Shown: in pieces, positions 31,260-40,911 of the stretch | Position numbering within the stretch: the first letter of the stretch is position 1 | How the letters are laid out: each line of letters starts with the position of its first letter | Source: Mycobacterium sp. MBM | Lineage (GTDB): Bacteria; Actinomycetota; Actinomycetes; Mycobacteriales; Mycobacteriaceae | Length of the DNA stretch: 64,000 bases | Assembly (NCBI GenBank): GCA_021648845.1 | Contig: JAKJHY010000002.1 | Span: forward strand, 186,001-250,000 | Direction of reading: 5' to 3' | Position numbers and translations under genes: made by a program | Notes under the pieces: generated by a model | Seen by the model: the letters and a program-made list of their open reading frames with translations, nothing else | Databases searched by the model: none | What the model was told of the DNA's origin: nothing

Positions 31260-31679
31260 CTACCACCACGCCAGGGCGACCGATGCTGCGCTGGCCACGC
31301 ACATCGACGGGCCGTGCGGCACCGTCGGTCCGCGCCCCGCCACCAGCACCGCCACCCCGGCCAGCGCGGTCAGCAGCACCGCGCCGAAAGCGCCCAACAC
31401 CCACACCGCCGTCCCGAACGCCCCGGTGAGCCCGCCGAGTCCGATCGCGAGCTTCACATCGCCGGCGCCGAGCGCCGCCGGATCGAGCACGTGCACCACC
31501 AGATAGAGAACGCCGAGCGCGGCGGCGCCCAGCACGGCCGGGGCTCCGCGGCCGGCCAGCATGGCCACGACGAGGATCGCCGCGGCGCCGGGCAGGGTGA
31601 GCAGATTGGGCAGCCTGCGCTCGCGCACGTCGTAGACGCTCAGCGCGGTCAACCACACGCCGAGGACCAGCACACCCAC
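31260..31679 (-). CDS. A24 family prepilin peptidase-like protein
   Basis: A 139-aa, almost entirely hydrophobic protein. Two aspartate motifs of type IV prepilin peptidases are present: YDVRERRLPNLLTLPG near the N-terminus and GAGDVKLAIGLGG in the middle. The N-methylation domain of classical PilD is absent, as is usual for the short archaeal/actinobacterial form. Actinobacterial members process Flp/Tad pilins, but no tad genes lie here, so its target is unclear. Start GTG 31679, nine bases after aroE. Corresponds to Rv2551c (from memory). Confidence 0.85.
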   Translation of the reverse strand: MGVLVLGVWLTALSVYDVRERRLPNLLTLPGAAAILVVAMLAGRGAPAVLGAAALGVLYLVVHVLDPAALGAGDVKLAIGLGGLTGAFGTAVWVLGAFGAVLLTALAGVAVLVAGRGPTVPHGPSMCVASAASVALAWW

Positions 31680-31688
31680 GGTCCAACA

Positions 31689-32504
31689 CTAGGACCCCGG
31701 CAGTGCCTGCCTCATCACCTCTTTGGGCGCGGGCAGCCCGGTGAACTGCTCGACTTGGGCGACCGCCTGGTGCAGCAGCATCTGCAGACCACTGATCACC
31801 CGGCCGCCGCGCGCCTGCACCGCCGAGGCCAGCGGGGTGGGCCACGGATCGTAGATGGCGTCCAGCAGCACCGGGACATCGGCGACGGTGTGCGCGTAGT
31901 CGGCCGCGATATCGGCGGGCAGCGTGCTGACGGCGACATCCGCCTGCACCACGGTGCCGAGCGCGACCCAGCGGATGTCGATACCGAGCCGGCGCCCGAT
32001 GTCGACCAGCACCGCGGCCTTGTCCCGGTTACGGGCGATGACCGCGATATCGCTGACACCGAGGGCGGCCAGTCCCACCACCGCTGCCGGCGCGGTTCCC
32101 CCCGATCCGAGCACAGCGCCGCGTCGGGGTGCGTCGAGCACGTCCGTCAGAGCTCCGATGACCCCGTCGATATCGGTGTTATCGGCCCGCCACCCGGTCG
32201 CGGTGCGCACCAGGGTGTTCGCCGAGCCGACGAGCGCGGCGCGCTCGGTGGTTTCCGAGGCCACCGCCAGGGCGGCGAACTTGTTCGGCATGGTCACCGA
32301 GAGGCCGACCCATTCCGGGCCCAGCCCGGCCACCAGCGCCGGCACCTGCTCGGCGGTGCACTCGATGCGGTCGTAGGTCCACGACGTCAGGCCCAGCGCC
32401 CGGTAGGCGGCCAGGTGGATGTCCGGTGACCGGGAGTGCGAGATCGGTGATCCCAGGACCGCCGCGCGCCGCGCGGGACCGCTATCGGGCACTGTCGAGG
32501 ACAC
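31689..32504 (-). CDS. aroE: shikimate dehydrogenase
   Basis: A 271-aa NADPH-dependent enzyme reducing 3-dehydroshikimate. The N-terminal substrate domain contains LGSPISHSRSPDIHLAAY and SVTMPNKF with the catalytic Lys. NTDIDG holds the catalytic Asp. The Rossmann domain contains LGSGGTAPAAV and ARNRDKA. The GTG at 32504 overlaps mltG by 23 bases; an in-frame GTG at 32492 would overlap by 11 and is nearly as likely. The gene is in line with mltG-ruvX-alaS upstream and the aro genes downstream. Confidence 0.95.
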   Translation of the reverse strand: MSSTVPDSGPARRAAVLGSPISHSRSPDIHLAAYRALGLTSWTYDRIECTAEQVPALVAGLGPEWVGLSVTMPNKFAALAVASETTERAALVGSANTLVRTATGWRADNTDIDGVIGALTDVLDAPRRGAVLGSGGTAPAAVVGLAALGVSDIAVIARNRDKAAVLVDIGRRLGIDIRWVALGTVVQADVAVSTLPADIAADYAHTVADVPVLLDAIYDPWPTPLASAVQARGGRVISGLQMLLHQAVAQVEQFTGLPAPKEVMRQALPGS

Positions 32505-33732
32505 CGTTTCGCCTCGCCAGCTCGATGCTGGCCAGGTGCTGCTCGTAGTCGCGGGTGAAGAGCGTGGTGCCCTCCATGTCGATGGTGACGAAGTACAGCC
32601 AATCCCCCGGTTCCGGGTTCTCCGCCGCGGCCAGCGCGGGTTGGCCCGGCGAGCAGATCGGTGTCTTCGGAAGGCCGAGGGAGGCGTAGGTGTTCCACGG
32701 TGTCACCCGGGCCCGGTCCCCGTCGGTGGTGGCCACCTCGGTGCGGTCCAGCGAGTAGTTCACCGTCGAGTCGAATTCGAGTTTGCGGTTCTCGGCCAGC
32801 CGGTTGAAGATCACCCGCGCCACCTTGGAGAAGTCCTGCGGCTTGGATTCCCGCTGCACCAGCGAGGCGATGATCAGGATCTCGTAGGGCGACATCCTGG
32901 TGGTCTCGGCCGCGGCGAGCAGACCGTTGGCCTCGTACTGCGCGCTGCTCGCGCCGATCAGGGAGGCCAGGATCTGCTCGGCCGAACCGGAGGGGTCGAC
33001 ATTCCAGCTGCCCGGTGCGATCAGCCCCTCCACTCGGCGGTGGTCGTCGCCCATCGCGGTCACCTCGGCCGTCGCCCAACCCGGGACCGACAGCGCGGCG
33101 AGGTCGGCGGCGCCGGCGGCTTGTTTGAGATCGTCGACCGAGACACAGGCCCGGGTGCCGTCGAGGTCGACGCAGGAGGCGTCGGAGATCAGCGACAGAA
33201 TTCCCTTGGTCACCGCATTGGTCTTGACGTCGGCGACATCGTCGAGCTGACGCCCCTCCGGGATGACCATCTGACCGACGCGGCTGGCCGGGTCGGCGAG
33301 TTTCTGCACGGCGCTGGATGCCGGGATCTCGGTGCGCACCTTGTAGAAGCCGGGCTGGATGGCCGAGATCGCCGGGTTGCTGGCCGCGGCCTCGACGAAG
33401 GCCTTCGACGAGGACACCACGTTCTTCTCCTGCAGCGTCTGCCCGATGGCGGTGGTCGAATCCCCACTGTGCACCTCGATGATCACATCGGCGGTGCCGT
33501 CGCCGGCGAAATCGCTGCTCCCGCCGAACACACCGTGCCACAGCTTGGACCCGACGAACACCGCACCGATGACCACCACGATCAGCGTCACCAGCGCCGC
33601 GATCGAGAAGATCCGGCGGCGCCGCGCGGTGCGCCGCTGTTGTGCCCGGGCGGCGCGGCTCAGCCGGCGGCGCGGCGGCCCGACCGCTTGCGGCTCGGTG
33701 CGCCCGGGACTCCAGTGATCACTCATCGACAA
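32482..33732 (-). CDS. mltG: endolytic transglycosylase MltG-like (YceG)
   Basis: A 416-aa membrane protein. A basic cytoplasmic tail ([20 protein letters not shown], residues 22-41) is followed by one helix (about 43-62) and a large extracytoplasmic domain. That domain has a LysM-like part ([18 protein letters not shown]) and the YceG catalytic domain ([38 protein letters not shown]). The family cleaves nascent glycan strands and terminates their growth. At the place where many members have VEKE this protein reads VQRE, which appears common in actinobacteria. Either of two ATGs (33732 or 33726) may start it, overlapping ruvX. Confidence 0.9.
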   Translation of the reverse strand: MSMSDHWSPGRTEPQAVGPPRRRLSRAARAQQRRTARRRRIFSIAALVTLIVVVIGAVFVGSKLWHGVFGGSSDFAGDGTADVIIEVHSGDSTTAIGQTLQEKNVVSSSKAFVEAAASNPAISAIQPGFYKVRTEIPASSAVQKLADPASRVGQMVIPEGRQLDDVADVKTNAVTKGILSLISDASCVDLDGTRACVSVDDLKQAAGAADLAALSVPGWATAEVTAMGDDHRRVEGLIAPGSWNVDPSGSAEQILASLIGASSAQYEANGLLAAAETTRMSPYEILIIASLVQRESKPQDFSKVARVIFNRLAENRKLEFDSTVNYSLDRTEVATTDGDRARVTPWNTYASLGLPKTPICSPGQPALAAAENPEPGDWLYFVTIDMEGTTLFTRDYEQHLASIELARRNGVLDSAR

Positions 33733-34213
33733 CCCTTAATGCGGACCGGCGCTGGTCCAGCCAGTTCTGCAGAATGCCGACTGCGGCAACCTGATCGACC
33801 ATGGCGCGCTGATTCTTGGCTCGTACCCCGGCCTCACGCAGCGACCGCTGCGCGGTCACGGTGGTCAGCCGTTCATCGGCCAGCCGCACCGGTGTGGGTG
33901 CGATCCGGTCCGCAAGGGCATCGGCCAGTTCGACGGCGTCCTGCGCTGAGGAACCAGACCGGTTCGCCAGCGTGCGCGGCAGGCCCACGACGACCTCGAC
34001 CGCGCCCAACTCCTTGGTGAGCTTGACCAGCCTGCGCAGGTGCCTGCCCGATCTGTCGCGCGGGACGGTCTCCAGCGGGGTGGCCAGTATGGCGTCCGGG
34101 TCACTGCCGGCGACCCCGATACGCACGGTGCCGACGTCGATGCCGAGGCGCCGTCCCGGGCCCGGATCATCGGGACCGGGCCTGTCCGGCAGGCGGTCGG
34201 CAGCGTCGGGCAC
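33719..34213 (-). CDS. ruvX: RuvX/YqgF Holliday junction resolvase-like protein
   Basis: A 164-aa RNase H-fold protein. [15 protein letters not shown] provides the first catalytic Asp, [14 protein letters not shown] is the second conserved strand, and [15 protein letters not shown] the C-terminal acidic helix. Proposed roles are 16S rRNA 5'-end processing or junction resolution; M. tuberculosis RuvX has junction-cleaving activity reported. GTG 34213 follows alaS by three bases. The alaS-ruvX-mltG-aroE order is conserved in mycobacteria. Confidence 0.93.
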   Translation of the reverse strand: MPDAADRLPDRPGPDDPGPGRRLGIDVGTVRIGVAGSDPDAILATPLETVPRDRSGRHLRRLVKLTKELGAVEVVVGLPRTLANRSGSSAQDAVELADALADRIAPTPVRLADERLTTVTAQRSLREAGVRAKNQRAMVDQVAAVGILQNWLDQRRSALRVVDE

Positions 34214-34216
34214 TGG

Positions 34217-36907
34217 TTAGCTCCGGGCGATCTCTGCGTGCAGCGCAGCCAATGCCGCGTCGATGCCCGCCGCCCCCTTACCCGAACCCTGGGCCAGATC
34301 GGCCTTACCGCCCCCACGGCCGTTGACCGCCGCACCCAATGTCTTGACCAAGTCGTTGGCACTCAGGCCGAGATCCTGTGCCGCCGGATTGACGGCGACC
34401 ACGAAGGGCACCGCATCGTCCTCACCCTCGGCCATCAGGGCCACGACGGCCGGGTCGGCGCCCATCTTGCCGCGGATATCGCCGACGAGGCTGCGCAGAT
34501 CTGCCGCGGTGATACCGCCCGCCATACGCTGAGCCACGAAACGCACTTTACCGACAAGCTGTGCACCGGCCGCGGCATTTGCGGCCGCGGCGCGCGCGTT
34601 TGCCAGCCGCGCCTTGTCGAGTTCCTTCTCCGCGGCCCGCAGCCTTTCCACGAGGTTGGCCACCCGTGCCGGTACCTCCTCCGAGGGCACCTTCAGCGAG
34701 GAGGCCAGGCCCGCCATCAGGGCGCGCTCCTTGGACAGGTGCCGGAACGACTCCAGTCCGACGTAGGCCTCGACCCGGCGCACCCCGGAGCCCACCGAGG
34801 ACTCACCGAGGACGGTGACCGGTCCGATCTGCGCCGAGCTGCGCACGTGTGTGCCACCGCACAGCTCCAGTGAGAACGGTCCGCCGATTTCGACGACGCG
34901 GACCTCGTCGGGATAGTTCTCGCCGAACAGCGCCATGGCTCCCATGGCCTTGGCCTGTTCGAGTCCGGTGTTGAAGGTGTTCACCGCGAAATCGGCCTGC
35001 ACCGCCTCGTTGGCGACCGCCTCGATCTGCGCGCGTTGTTCATCAGACAGCGCGCCCTGCCAGTTGAAATCGAAGCGCAGATAACCCGGCCGGTTCAATG
35101 AACCAGCCTGAACAGCATTGGGACCCAACACTTCTCGCAAAGCGGCGTGCACCATGTGGGTGCCGGAGTGGCCCTGGGTGGCACCGTGGCGCCACTTCTC
35201 GTCGACCTCGGCGATCACGGTGTCGCCCTCGACGAACTCCCCGGACTCCACCGTGACACGGTGCGCCCACAGGGTTTTCGCGATCTTCTGCACATCACCG
35301 ACGGCCGCCTTGGCCGTCGCCGAGGCGCCGGTCCCGGTTATCGAACCCTCGTCGGCGATCTGACCGCCGGATTCGGCATAGAACGGGGTGCGGTCCAGGA
35401 TCAACTCGACCTGCTGCCCCAGGGCGGCCTCATGGGACACCACGGGAACCCGCTTGCCGTCCACGAAGATGCCGAGAATCTTCGCCTGCGAACTCAACTC
35501 GTCGAAGCCGGTGAACTCGGTGGGGCCGGCGTCCACGAGTTCGCGATAGGCGGACAAGTCGGTGTGGGCCTGTTTGCGGGCGGCCGCGTCGGCCTTCGCG
35601 CGTTGGCGCTGTTCGGCCATCAGGGCACGGAAGCCCTCCTCGTCGACGCTCAGATCCGCCTCGGCCGCCATCTCGAGGGTGAGCTCGATCGGGAAACCGT
35701 AGGTGTCGTGCAAGGTGAACGCGTCGCGGCCGGACAGCTTGTCCACACCCGATGCCTTGGTGGCACGCGCGGCATCGTCGAACAGTTTGGACCCGGAGGC
35801 CAGCGTGCGGTTGAACGCGGTTTCCTCGGCCACCGCGATGCGCTGGATACGGTCGAAGTCGGTGGCCAACTCCGGGTAGGACGGGCTCATCGCATCCCGC
35901 ACGGTGGCCATCAACTCCGCCATGATCGGGTCGTCGACGCCGAGCAGTTTGGCCGCCCGGATGATGCGCCGCAGCAGCCGGCGCAGCACATAACCGCGAC
36001 CCTCGTTGCCGGGGCTGACACCGTCGCCGATGATGATCGCCGCGGTGCGGCTGTGATCGGCGATGATCCGGTAGCGCACGTCGTCATCGTGGATGCCCTG
36101 GCCGTAGCCGCGGGGCGCGATGCCCGCCACCAGTTCGATGGCCGGTCGCAGCAGGTCGGTCTCGTAGACGTTGTCGACGCCCTGCAGCAGGCACGCCACC
36201 CGCTCGATCCCCATGCCGGTGTCGATGTTCTTGCGCGGCAGCGGCCCGAGAATTTCGAAGTCCTCCTTGGAGGTGCCCTCGCCGCGCTCGTTCTGCATGA
36301 AGACGAGATTCCAGATCTCGATATAGCGGTCCTCGTTGGCTTCCGGCCCGCCCTCGACCCCGTACTCCGGCCCGCGGTCGTAGTAGATCTCCGAGGACGG
36401 CCCGCACGGTCCGGGGATGCCCATCGACCAGTAGTTGTCGGCCATCCCGCGGCGCTGGATGCGCTCCAGCGGCAGTCCGGCCACGTCCTGCCAGTGGCCG
36501 ATGGCCTCGTCGTCGTCGAGATAGACGGTGGCCCAGAGCCGTTCGGGATCGAAACCGTAGCCGCCGGCTTCCACCGGGTTGGTCAGCAGCGTCCAGGCGA
36601 ACTCGATGGCGCCCTTTTTGAAGTAGTCGCCGAAACTGAAGTTGCCGGCCATCTGGAAGAAGGTGTTGTGCCGGGTGGTGATGCCGACTTCTTCGATGTC
36701 CGGGGTGCGGATGCACTTCTGCACGCTGACGGCGGTGTCGTAGGCCGGGGTGCGCGCGCCGAGGAAGAAGGGGACGAACTGCACCATGCCGGCATTGACG
36801 AACAGCAGGTTGGGGTCATCGAGGATCACCGAGGCGCTGGGCACCTCGGTGTGTCCGGCCTGCACGAAATGATCGAGGAAGCGTTTCCTGATCTCGTGTG
36901 TCTGCAC
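34217..36907 (-). CDS. alaS: alanyl-tRNA synthetase
   Basis: An 896-aa class II synthetase. The start is taken at GTG 36907 ([14 protein letters not shown]), which has GGACAG about seven bases upstream; a TTG at 36928 would add seven residues overlapping that site. Class II motifs 2-3 include [20 protein letters not shown] and [21 protein letters not shown]. The editing domain has [12 protein letters not shown] and ELCGGTHV zinc/editing residues. The C-terminal DHHA1 domain ends [14 protein letters not shown]. First gene of a long minus-strand unit. Confidence 0.98.
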   Translation of the reverse strand: MQTHEIRKRFLDHFVQAGHTEVPSASVILDDPNLLFVNAGMVQFVPFFLGARTPAYDTAVSVQKCIRTPDIEEVGITTRHNTFFQMAGNFSFGDYFKKGAIEFAWTLLTNPVEAGGYGFDPERLWATVYLDDDEAIGHWQDVAGLPLERIQRRGMADNYWSMGIPGPCGPSSEIYYDRGPEYGVEGGPEANEDRYIEIWNLVFMQNERGEGTSKEDFEILGPLPRKNIDTGMGIERVACLLQGVDNVYETDLLRPAIELVAGIAPRGYGQGIHDDDVRYRIIADHSRTAAIIIGDGVSPGNEGRGYVLRRLLRRIIRAAKLLGVDDPIMAELMATVRDAMSPSYPELATDFDRIQRIAVAEETAFNRTLASGSKLFDDAARATKASGVDKLSGRDAFTLHDTYGFPIELTLEMAAEADLSVDEEGFRALMAEQRQRAKADAAARKQAHTDLSAYRELVDAGPTEFTGFDELSSQAKILGIFVDGKRVPVVSHEAALGQQVELILDRTPFYAESGGQIADEGSITGTGASATAKAAVGDVQKIAKTLWAHRVTVESGEFVEGDTVIAEVDEKWRHGATQGHSGTHMVHAALREVLGPNAVQAGSLNRPGYLRFDFNWQGALSDEQRAQIEAVANEAVQADFAVNTFNTGLEQAKAMGAMALFGENYPDEVRVVEIGGPFSLELCGGTHVRSSAQIGPVTVLGESSVGSGVRRVEAYVGLESFRHLSKERALMAGLASSLKVPSEEVPARVANLVERLRAAEKELDKARLANARAAAANAAAGAQLVGKVRFVAQRMAGGITAADLRSLVGDIRGKMGADPAVVALMAEGEDDAVPFVVAVNPAAQDLGLSANDLVKTLGAAVNGRGGGKADLAQGSGKGAAGIDAALAALHAEIARS

Positions 36908-36970
36908 GTGCTGCTGTCCTTTGGTCAACCTGCGAATACTGTGACCGCACCACAGTACCGGTCGCCCCGC

Positions 36971-37372
36971 TCAGCCCGACACGAAGCTCAACCGCACCGA
37001 TCGACGCGGGTTGTCCCTGTTCAGGTCCACCAGCACGATGCTCTGCCAGGTTCCCAGCAGCGGTTCACCGGCACCGACCGGGACGGTCACCGACGGGGAC
37101 ACCAGGCCCGGCAGCACGTGATCGGCCCCGTGTCCGGGCGAGCCGTGGGCGTGCCGGTAGCGGTCATCGCGCGGCAGCAGCCGCTCCAGCGCATCCACCA
37201 GGTCCGCATCGGACCCCGCGCCGGTCTCGATGACCGCGATCCCGGCGGTCGCATGCGGGACGAAGACATTGCACAGGCCGTCTCCCCTGGCGGCGCAGAA
37301 GTCGCGCACCTGCGCGGTCAGGTCGGTGATCCGGCGGCGCGAGGTGTCGAGGTCGAGCACTTCGGTGTCCAC
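36971..37372 (-). CDS. YjbQ family protein (UPF0047)
   Basis: A 133-aa single-domain protein with the UPF0047/YjbQ fold signatures: DGLCNVFVPHATAGIAVIE (His near 40), HAHGSPGHGADHVLPGLVSPSVTVPV, and the C-terminal LGTWQSIVLVDLNRDNPRRSV. The family has weak thiamine-phosphate synthase activity in E. coli tests; the real role is unsettled. It is on the alaS strand, upstream of it, with 63 bases between. Corresponds to Rv2556c (from memory). Confidence 0.88.
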   Translation of the reverse strand: MDTEVLDLDTSRRRITDLTAQVRDFCAARGDGLCNVFVPHATAGIAVIETGAGSDADLVDALERLLPRDDRYRHAHGSPGHGADHVLPGLVSPSVTVPVGAGEPLLGTWQSIVLVDLNRDNPRRSVRLSFVSG

Positions 37373-37488
37373 GTCTCCAGCCTACGAGCGCACCCCAAGA
37401 ACCGATTGTGCCGTGCGCGCGGCAGGAGGACAGTTGAGGTGACCGGTGGCGCCGCCGGGGTGCTGCCCCGTAGTGAAGGGGGTGGATC

Positions 37489-38109
37489 GTGTACGCACGC
37501 TCTACCACTGTGCTGGCGCGTCCCGAATCGGTCGACGCCGGCATCGAATATGTCCGCGACGAGGTGATGCCCGCCCTTCTCGATCTCGCCGGCTGTGTCG
37601 GCCTGTCATTGATGGTGGATCGGCAGACCGGCCGGTGCATCGCCACCAGCGCCTGGCGCGATGCCCACGACATGCGGGACAGCGCCGAGGCGGCGGGCCG
37701 GCTGCGCGCCCGGGCCGGCGAGCGCTTCGGCGGGCCGGCCACCGCAGAACAATGGCAGATCGCGGTGTTGCACCGCGAGCACAGCTCCGACCCGGGCGCC
37801 TGGGTGCGGGCCACCTGGGTGACGGTGCCCCCCGAGCTCACCGAGGCCGGCATCGAGTACTACCGCAGCGCGGTGCTCCCGCAGATCGAGCACCTGCCCG
37901 GATTCCGCAGCGCCAGCCTGCTCGTCGATCCGGCATCGGGACGGGCGGTGTCCTCGGTGTCGTTCGGCAGCCGGGAGGCGATGGAGCAGAACCGGGACTA
38001 CGCGTCGACGCTGAAGGCCGAGTCGATGCGCGCGGCGGGCGCCAGCGCGGTGGACGAGGGTGAGTTCGAACTCGTGATCGCCCACCTGCGCGTGCCGGAA
38101 CTCGTCTGA
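37489..38109 (+). CDS. protein with two tandem ABM-like domains (Rv2557/Rv2558-type)
   Basis: A 206-aa protein built of two repeats of about 95 residues. [15 protein letters not shown]...[18 protein letters not shown] in the first half matches [15 protein letters not shown]...[18 protein letters not shown] in the second. Size and pattern suggest a fused dimeric alpha/beta-barrel (antibiotic-monooxygenase-like) pair. No catalytic residues are recognised. In M. tuberculosis the neighbouring Rv2557 and Rv2558 are related and reported as starvation-induced (from memory); here there is one copy. GTG 37489 has GAAGGGGG upstream. Confidence 0.75.
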   Translation: MYARSTTVLARPESVDAGIEYVRDEVMPALLDLAGCVGLSLMVDRQTGRCIATSAWRDAHDMRDSAEAAGRLRARAGERFGGPATAEQWQIAVLHREHSSDPGAWVRATWVTVPPELTEAGIEYYRSAVLPQIEHLPGFRSASLLVDPASGRAVSSVSFGSREAMEQNRDYASTLKAESMRAAGASAVDEGEFELVIAHLRVPELV

Positions 38110-38112
38110 GTC

Positions 38113-38130
38113 GGCGGGTCTCGACCCGCC
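38113..38130. terminator. GC hairpin between convergent genes
   Basis: GGCGGGT at 38113-38119 and ACCCGCC at 38124-38130 form a perfect seven-base stem with a CTCG loop, between the stop of the plus-strand gene and the rarA stop. There is no T-tract. A bidirectional transcription stop is likely. Confidence 0.6.
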
Positions 38131-39467
38131 TACCGCTTGCGTCGGATGATGGCCCGCAGCTTCTCCAGTCGGGTCGCGATCTCGCGTTCGGCGCCGTAGC
38201 CGGTGGGCCGATAGTAGTCGACGCCCACCAGCTCATCGGGTGGATACTGTTGTGCCGCAACGCCACCCGGGGCATCGTGGGCGTATTTGTAGCCGACGGC
38301 GTTGCCCAGTTTCTCGGCACCGGAATAGTGCCCGTCACGCAGGTGCGGTGGCACCAGCCCGGCCTTGCCCGCCCGGATATCACCCATCGCCGCGCCCAGT
38401 GCGGTGGTCACTGCGTTGGATTTGGGGGCGGTGGCCAGGTGCACCGTCGCGTGCGCCAGCGTCAGCTGCGCTTCCGGCATGCCGATCAGTGCCACGGTCT
38501 GCGCCGCGGCGACCGCCGTCGGCAACGCCATCGGATCGGCAAGCCCGATGTCCTCGCTGGCCAGGATCACCAGCCGGCGCGCGAGGAACCGGGGGTCCTC
38601 CCCCGCGGTCAGCATCCGGGCCAGGTAGTGCAGCGCGGCATCCACATCCGACCCACGTACCGACTTGATGAAGGCGCTGATGACGTCGTAGTGCTGGTCC
38701 CCGTCCCGGTCATAGCGCACCGCCGCCTGATCCAGCGACTGCTCCACCACCTCGACGGTGATGGTCGAACCCGCGCCGCCGGAGGTCTCGGCGGCCACTT
38801 CCAGCGCCGTCAGCGCCCGGCGGGCATCCCCAGCCGAGAGCTTGACCAGCAGGTCCAGCGCGTCGTCGTCGATCGCGACGGTGCCGGCCAGACCGCGCTC
38901 GTCGGCGACGGCCCGTTGCAGCACCGCCCGCACATCGTCGGCGCCCAAGGGCTGCAGCTGCAGGATCAGTGACCGGCTCAGCAGCGGGGCCACCACCGAG
39001 AAGGACGGGTTCTCGGTGGTCGCCGCGACCAGCAGCACCACCCGGTTCTCCACGGCGGCCAGCAGGGCGTCCTGCTGAGTCTTGGAGAACCGGTGCACCT
39101 CGTCGATGAACAGCACGGTCTGCTGCCCGCGGATGGCCGCGCGGCGGGCCTCCTCGATGACCGCGCGGACCTCCTTGACCCCGGCGGACAGCGCCGACAG
39201 CGCCTCGAAGCGCCGTCCGGTGGCACCGGAGATCAGCGAGGCCAGCGTGGTCTTACCGGTGCCCGGCGGGCCGTACAGGATGACGCTGGCCGCGCCGGAA
39301 CCCTCTACCAGACGGCGCAGCGGGGAACCGGGTTTGAGCAGATGCTGCTGGCCGACGACGTCGTCGAGGGTGGCCGGGCGCATCCGGACGGCCAGCGGAC
39401 TGGCGGCGGTCGGCAGCGCGTCACCAGGAGGGGAATCTCCGGGCATGTCGAACAGACTGTCGGCCAC
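38130..39467 (-). CDS. rarA: replication-associated recombination protein RarA (MgsA)
   Basis: A 445-aa AAA+ ATPase of the clamp-loader-like family acting at stalled replication forks. Walker A is [10 protein letters not shown] (about residue 65), Walker B FIDEVHRF, sensor 1 ATTENPSF. The C-terminal oligomerisation domain reads [23 protein letters not shown], also typical of RarA. ATG 39467. It is followed nine bases earlier on the strand by the DUF3097 gene. Corresponds to Rv2559 (from memory). Confidence 0.95.
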   Translation of the reverse strand: MADSLFDMPGDSPPGDALPTAASPLAVRMRPATLDDVVGQQHLLKPGSPLRRLVEGSGAASVILYGPPGTGKTTLASLISGATGRRFEALSALSAGVKEVRAVIEEARRAAIRGQQTVLFIDEVHRFSKTQQDALLAAVENRVVLLVAATTENPSFSVVAPLLSRSLILQLQPLGADDVRAVLQRAVADERGLAGTVAIDDDALDLLVKLSAGDARRALTALEVAAETSGGAGSTITVEVVEQSLDQAAVRYDRDGDQHYDVISAFIKSVRGSDVDAALHYLARMLTAGEDPRFLARRLVILASEDIGLADPMALPTAVAAAQTVALIGMPEAQLTLAHATVHLATAPKSNAVTTALGAAMGDIRAGKAGLVPPHLRDGHYSGAEKLGNAVGYKYAHDAPGGVAAQQYPPDELVGVDYYRPTGYGAEREIATRLEKLRAIIRRKR

Positions 39468-39476
39468 CCCTCAACG

Positions 39477-40307
39477 CTAAGCGGTCACGAAGTCGATGAG
39501 CTCCTCGACCCGCCCGATCAGCGCCGGCTCCACATCGTTCCAGTCCCGCACCCGGCCGCGGATTCGCTGCCAGGCGCCGGCGATATCGGCCTGGGTGGCG
39601 TGTGGCCAGCCCAGCGCCTCGCAGATGCCGTGCTTCCACTCGATACCGCGCGGGATCACCGGCCACTGCTTCAACCCCAGCCGCGCGGGTTTGACGGCCT
39701 GCCAGATGTCGATATACGGATGCCCGACCACGAGGGTGTGCTCACCGCCGGGGCCGCGCCGGACGGCATCGGCGATCTTGGATTCCTTGGAACCGGCGAC
39801 CAGGTGGTCGACCAGCACCCCGAGGCGCCGACCGGGCCCGGGCTGGAACTCCGCCACGACGGCGCTCAAGTCATCCACCCCACCCAGGTACTCGACGACC
39901 ACGCCCTCGATGCGCAGGTCCGCGCCCCACACCTGTTCGACCAACTCCGCGTCATGGCGGCCCTCGACGTAGATGCGGCTGGCCAGCGCCACCCGGGCCT
40001 TGGCGCCCGACACCGCCACCGAACCCGAGGCGGTGCGGGCCGTCGTAGCCGCCACCGCCTTCGGCTTGACCAGGATCACCGGCTTGCCCTCGACCAGGAA
40101 CCCGGGCCCCAGCGGGAACGACCGCACCCGCCGGTTGCGGTCCTCCAGCTCGACGCGGCCGTTCTCGATGCGCACCACCGCGCCGACGAAATCACTGGAC
40201 GGGTCCTCCACCACCAGGCCCTTATCGGCCGGGTGCTCGACGGAGCGGACCCGAGTGGGGGTGTGGGGATTGCGGGCCAGGATGTCGGAACCGTAACGAT
40301 CAGTCAC
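39477..40307 (-). CDS. DUF3097 protein with Toprim-like motifs
   Basis: About 276 aa. Two blocks look like a Toprim fold: RIYVEGRHDAELVEQVWG (catalytic Glu-like) and, about 50 residues later, GRRLGVLVDHLVAGSKES (in place of DxD). Toprim domains occur in primases, topoisomerases and RNase M5. The N-terminal 100 residues resemble a small beta-barrel region (VVRIENGRVELEDRNRRVRSF). No function has been shown for DUF3097, which is widespread in actinobacteria. The start is taken at GTG 40307 (VTDRYGSDIL); a GTG at 40334 is possible. It is upstream of rarA with nine bases between, suggesting a DNA/RNA-processing role. Confidence 0.78.
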   Translation of the reverse strand: MTDRYGSDILARNPHTPTRVRSVEHPADKGLVVEDPSSDFVGAVVRIENGRVELEDRNRRVRSFPLGPGFLVEGKPVILVKPKAVAATTARTASGSVAVSGAKARVALASRIYVEGRHDAELVEQVWGADLRIEGVVVEYLGGVDDLSAVVAEFQPGPGRRLGVLVDHLVAGSKESKIADAVRRGPGGEHTLVVGHPYIDIWQAVKPARLGLKQWPVIPRGIEWKHGICEALGWPHATQADIAGAWQRIRGRVRDWNDVEPALIGRVEELIDFVTA

Positions 40308-40397
40308 CCGCGCGATGCTAGGAACCGGCACCACCGGATCGCGGTTGCGACATGCCTGCGGTGCGGGATCGTGATCGCGCCGTTGCCTGGATCACTC

Positions 40398-40428
40398 TTG
40401 ACTTCAAGCGCTTCAAGTTCGGCAGAGT
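40398..40428 (+). promoter_or_regulatory. candidate MerR-type promoter (19-bp spacer), leaderless
   Basis: TTGACT (40398-40403) and CAGAGT (40423-40428) are 19 bases apart, the long spacing typical of MerR-regulated promoters. The spacer holds CTTCAAG twice (direct repeats separated by CG), and CTTGA-CT-TCAAG spans the -35. The ATG at 40435 is six bases after the -10. Confidence 0.5.
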
Positions 40429-40434
40429 GGTGCC

Positions 40435-40911
40435 ATGGCCATCAACCTGTCCGACCCGGTGACCGCCGATCTCACCATCCAGCAGGTGGCCCGGCGCACC
40501 GGGCTGACCGAGTCCGCGCTGCGCTACTACGAGCGCATCGGGCTGATCGACCCGGTACCCCGCGATGACAGCAGCGGTCACCGCCGGTTCCCGCCGAACC
40601 TGGTCGCCGACGTGGAGTCACTGGCCTGCCTGCGCGGCACCGGAATGTCGGTGCAGGACATGCGGTCCTATGTGACCAACATGCAGGACGGTGACGCGAA
40701 CGAGGCGCAGCAGCGCTTGTTCGCCGACCACGCGCAGCGATTGGGCGACGAGATCACCCGACTGCAGGTGCGGCAGCGCTACGTCGCGGCCAAGGCCCAG
40801 TTGTGGCAGGCCCGGTGCGACGGCGATACCGACGAAGAACAACGGCTCATCCCCACAATTGTCGAGTTGGGCAACCAACTACTGAATCAGGAGGCCCCCC
40901 ATGGCCAGTGA
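40435..40911 (+). CDS. MerR family transcriptional regulator
   Basis: A 158-aa regulator: winged helix at 13-80 (LTIQQVARRTGLTESALRYYERIGLIDP, HRRF), then a coiled-coil dimerisation helix (about 90-150). No cysteine cluster for metal sensing is visible, so a small organic ligand is more likely. It overlaps the following reductase gene by 11 bases, so both are in one operon, presumably autoregulated from the 19-bp-spaced promoter just upstream. MerR proteins of this kind commonly control an adjacent aldehyde/ketone reductase. Confidence 0.92.
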   Translation: MAINLSDPVTADLTIQQVARRTGLTESALRYYERIGLIDPVPRDDSSGHRRFPPNLVADVESLACLRGTGMSVQDMRSYVTNMQDGDANEAQQRLFADHAQRLGDEITRLQVRQRYVAAKAQLWQARCDGDTDEEQRLIPTIVELGNQLLNQEAPHGQ

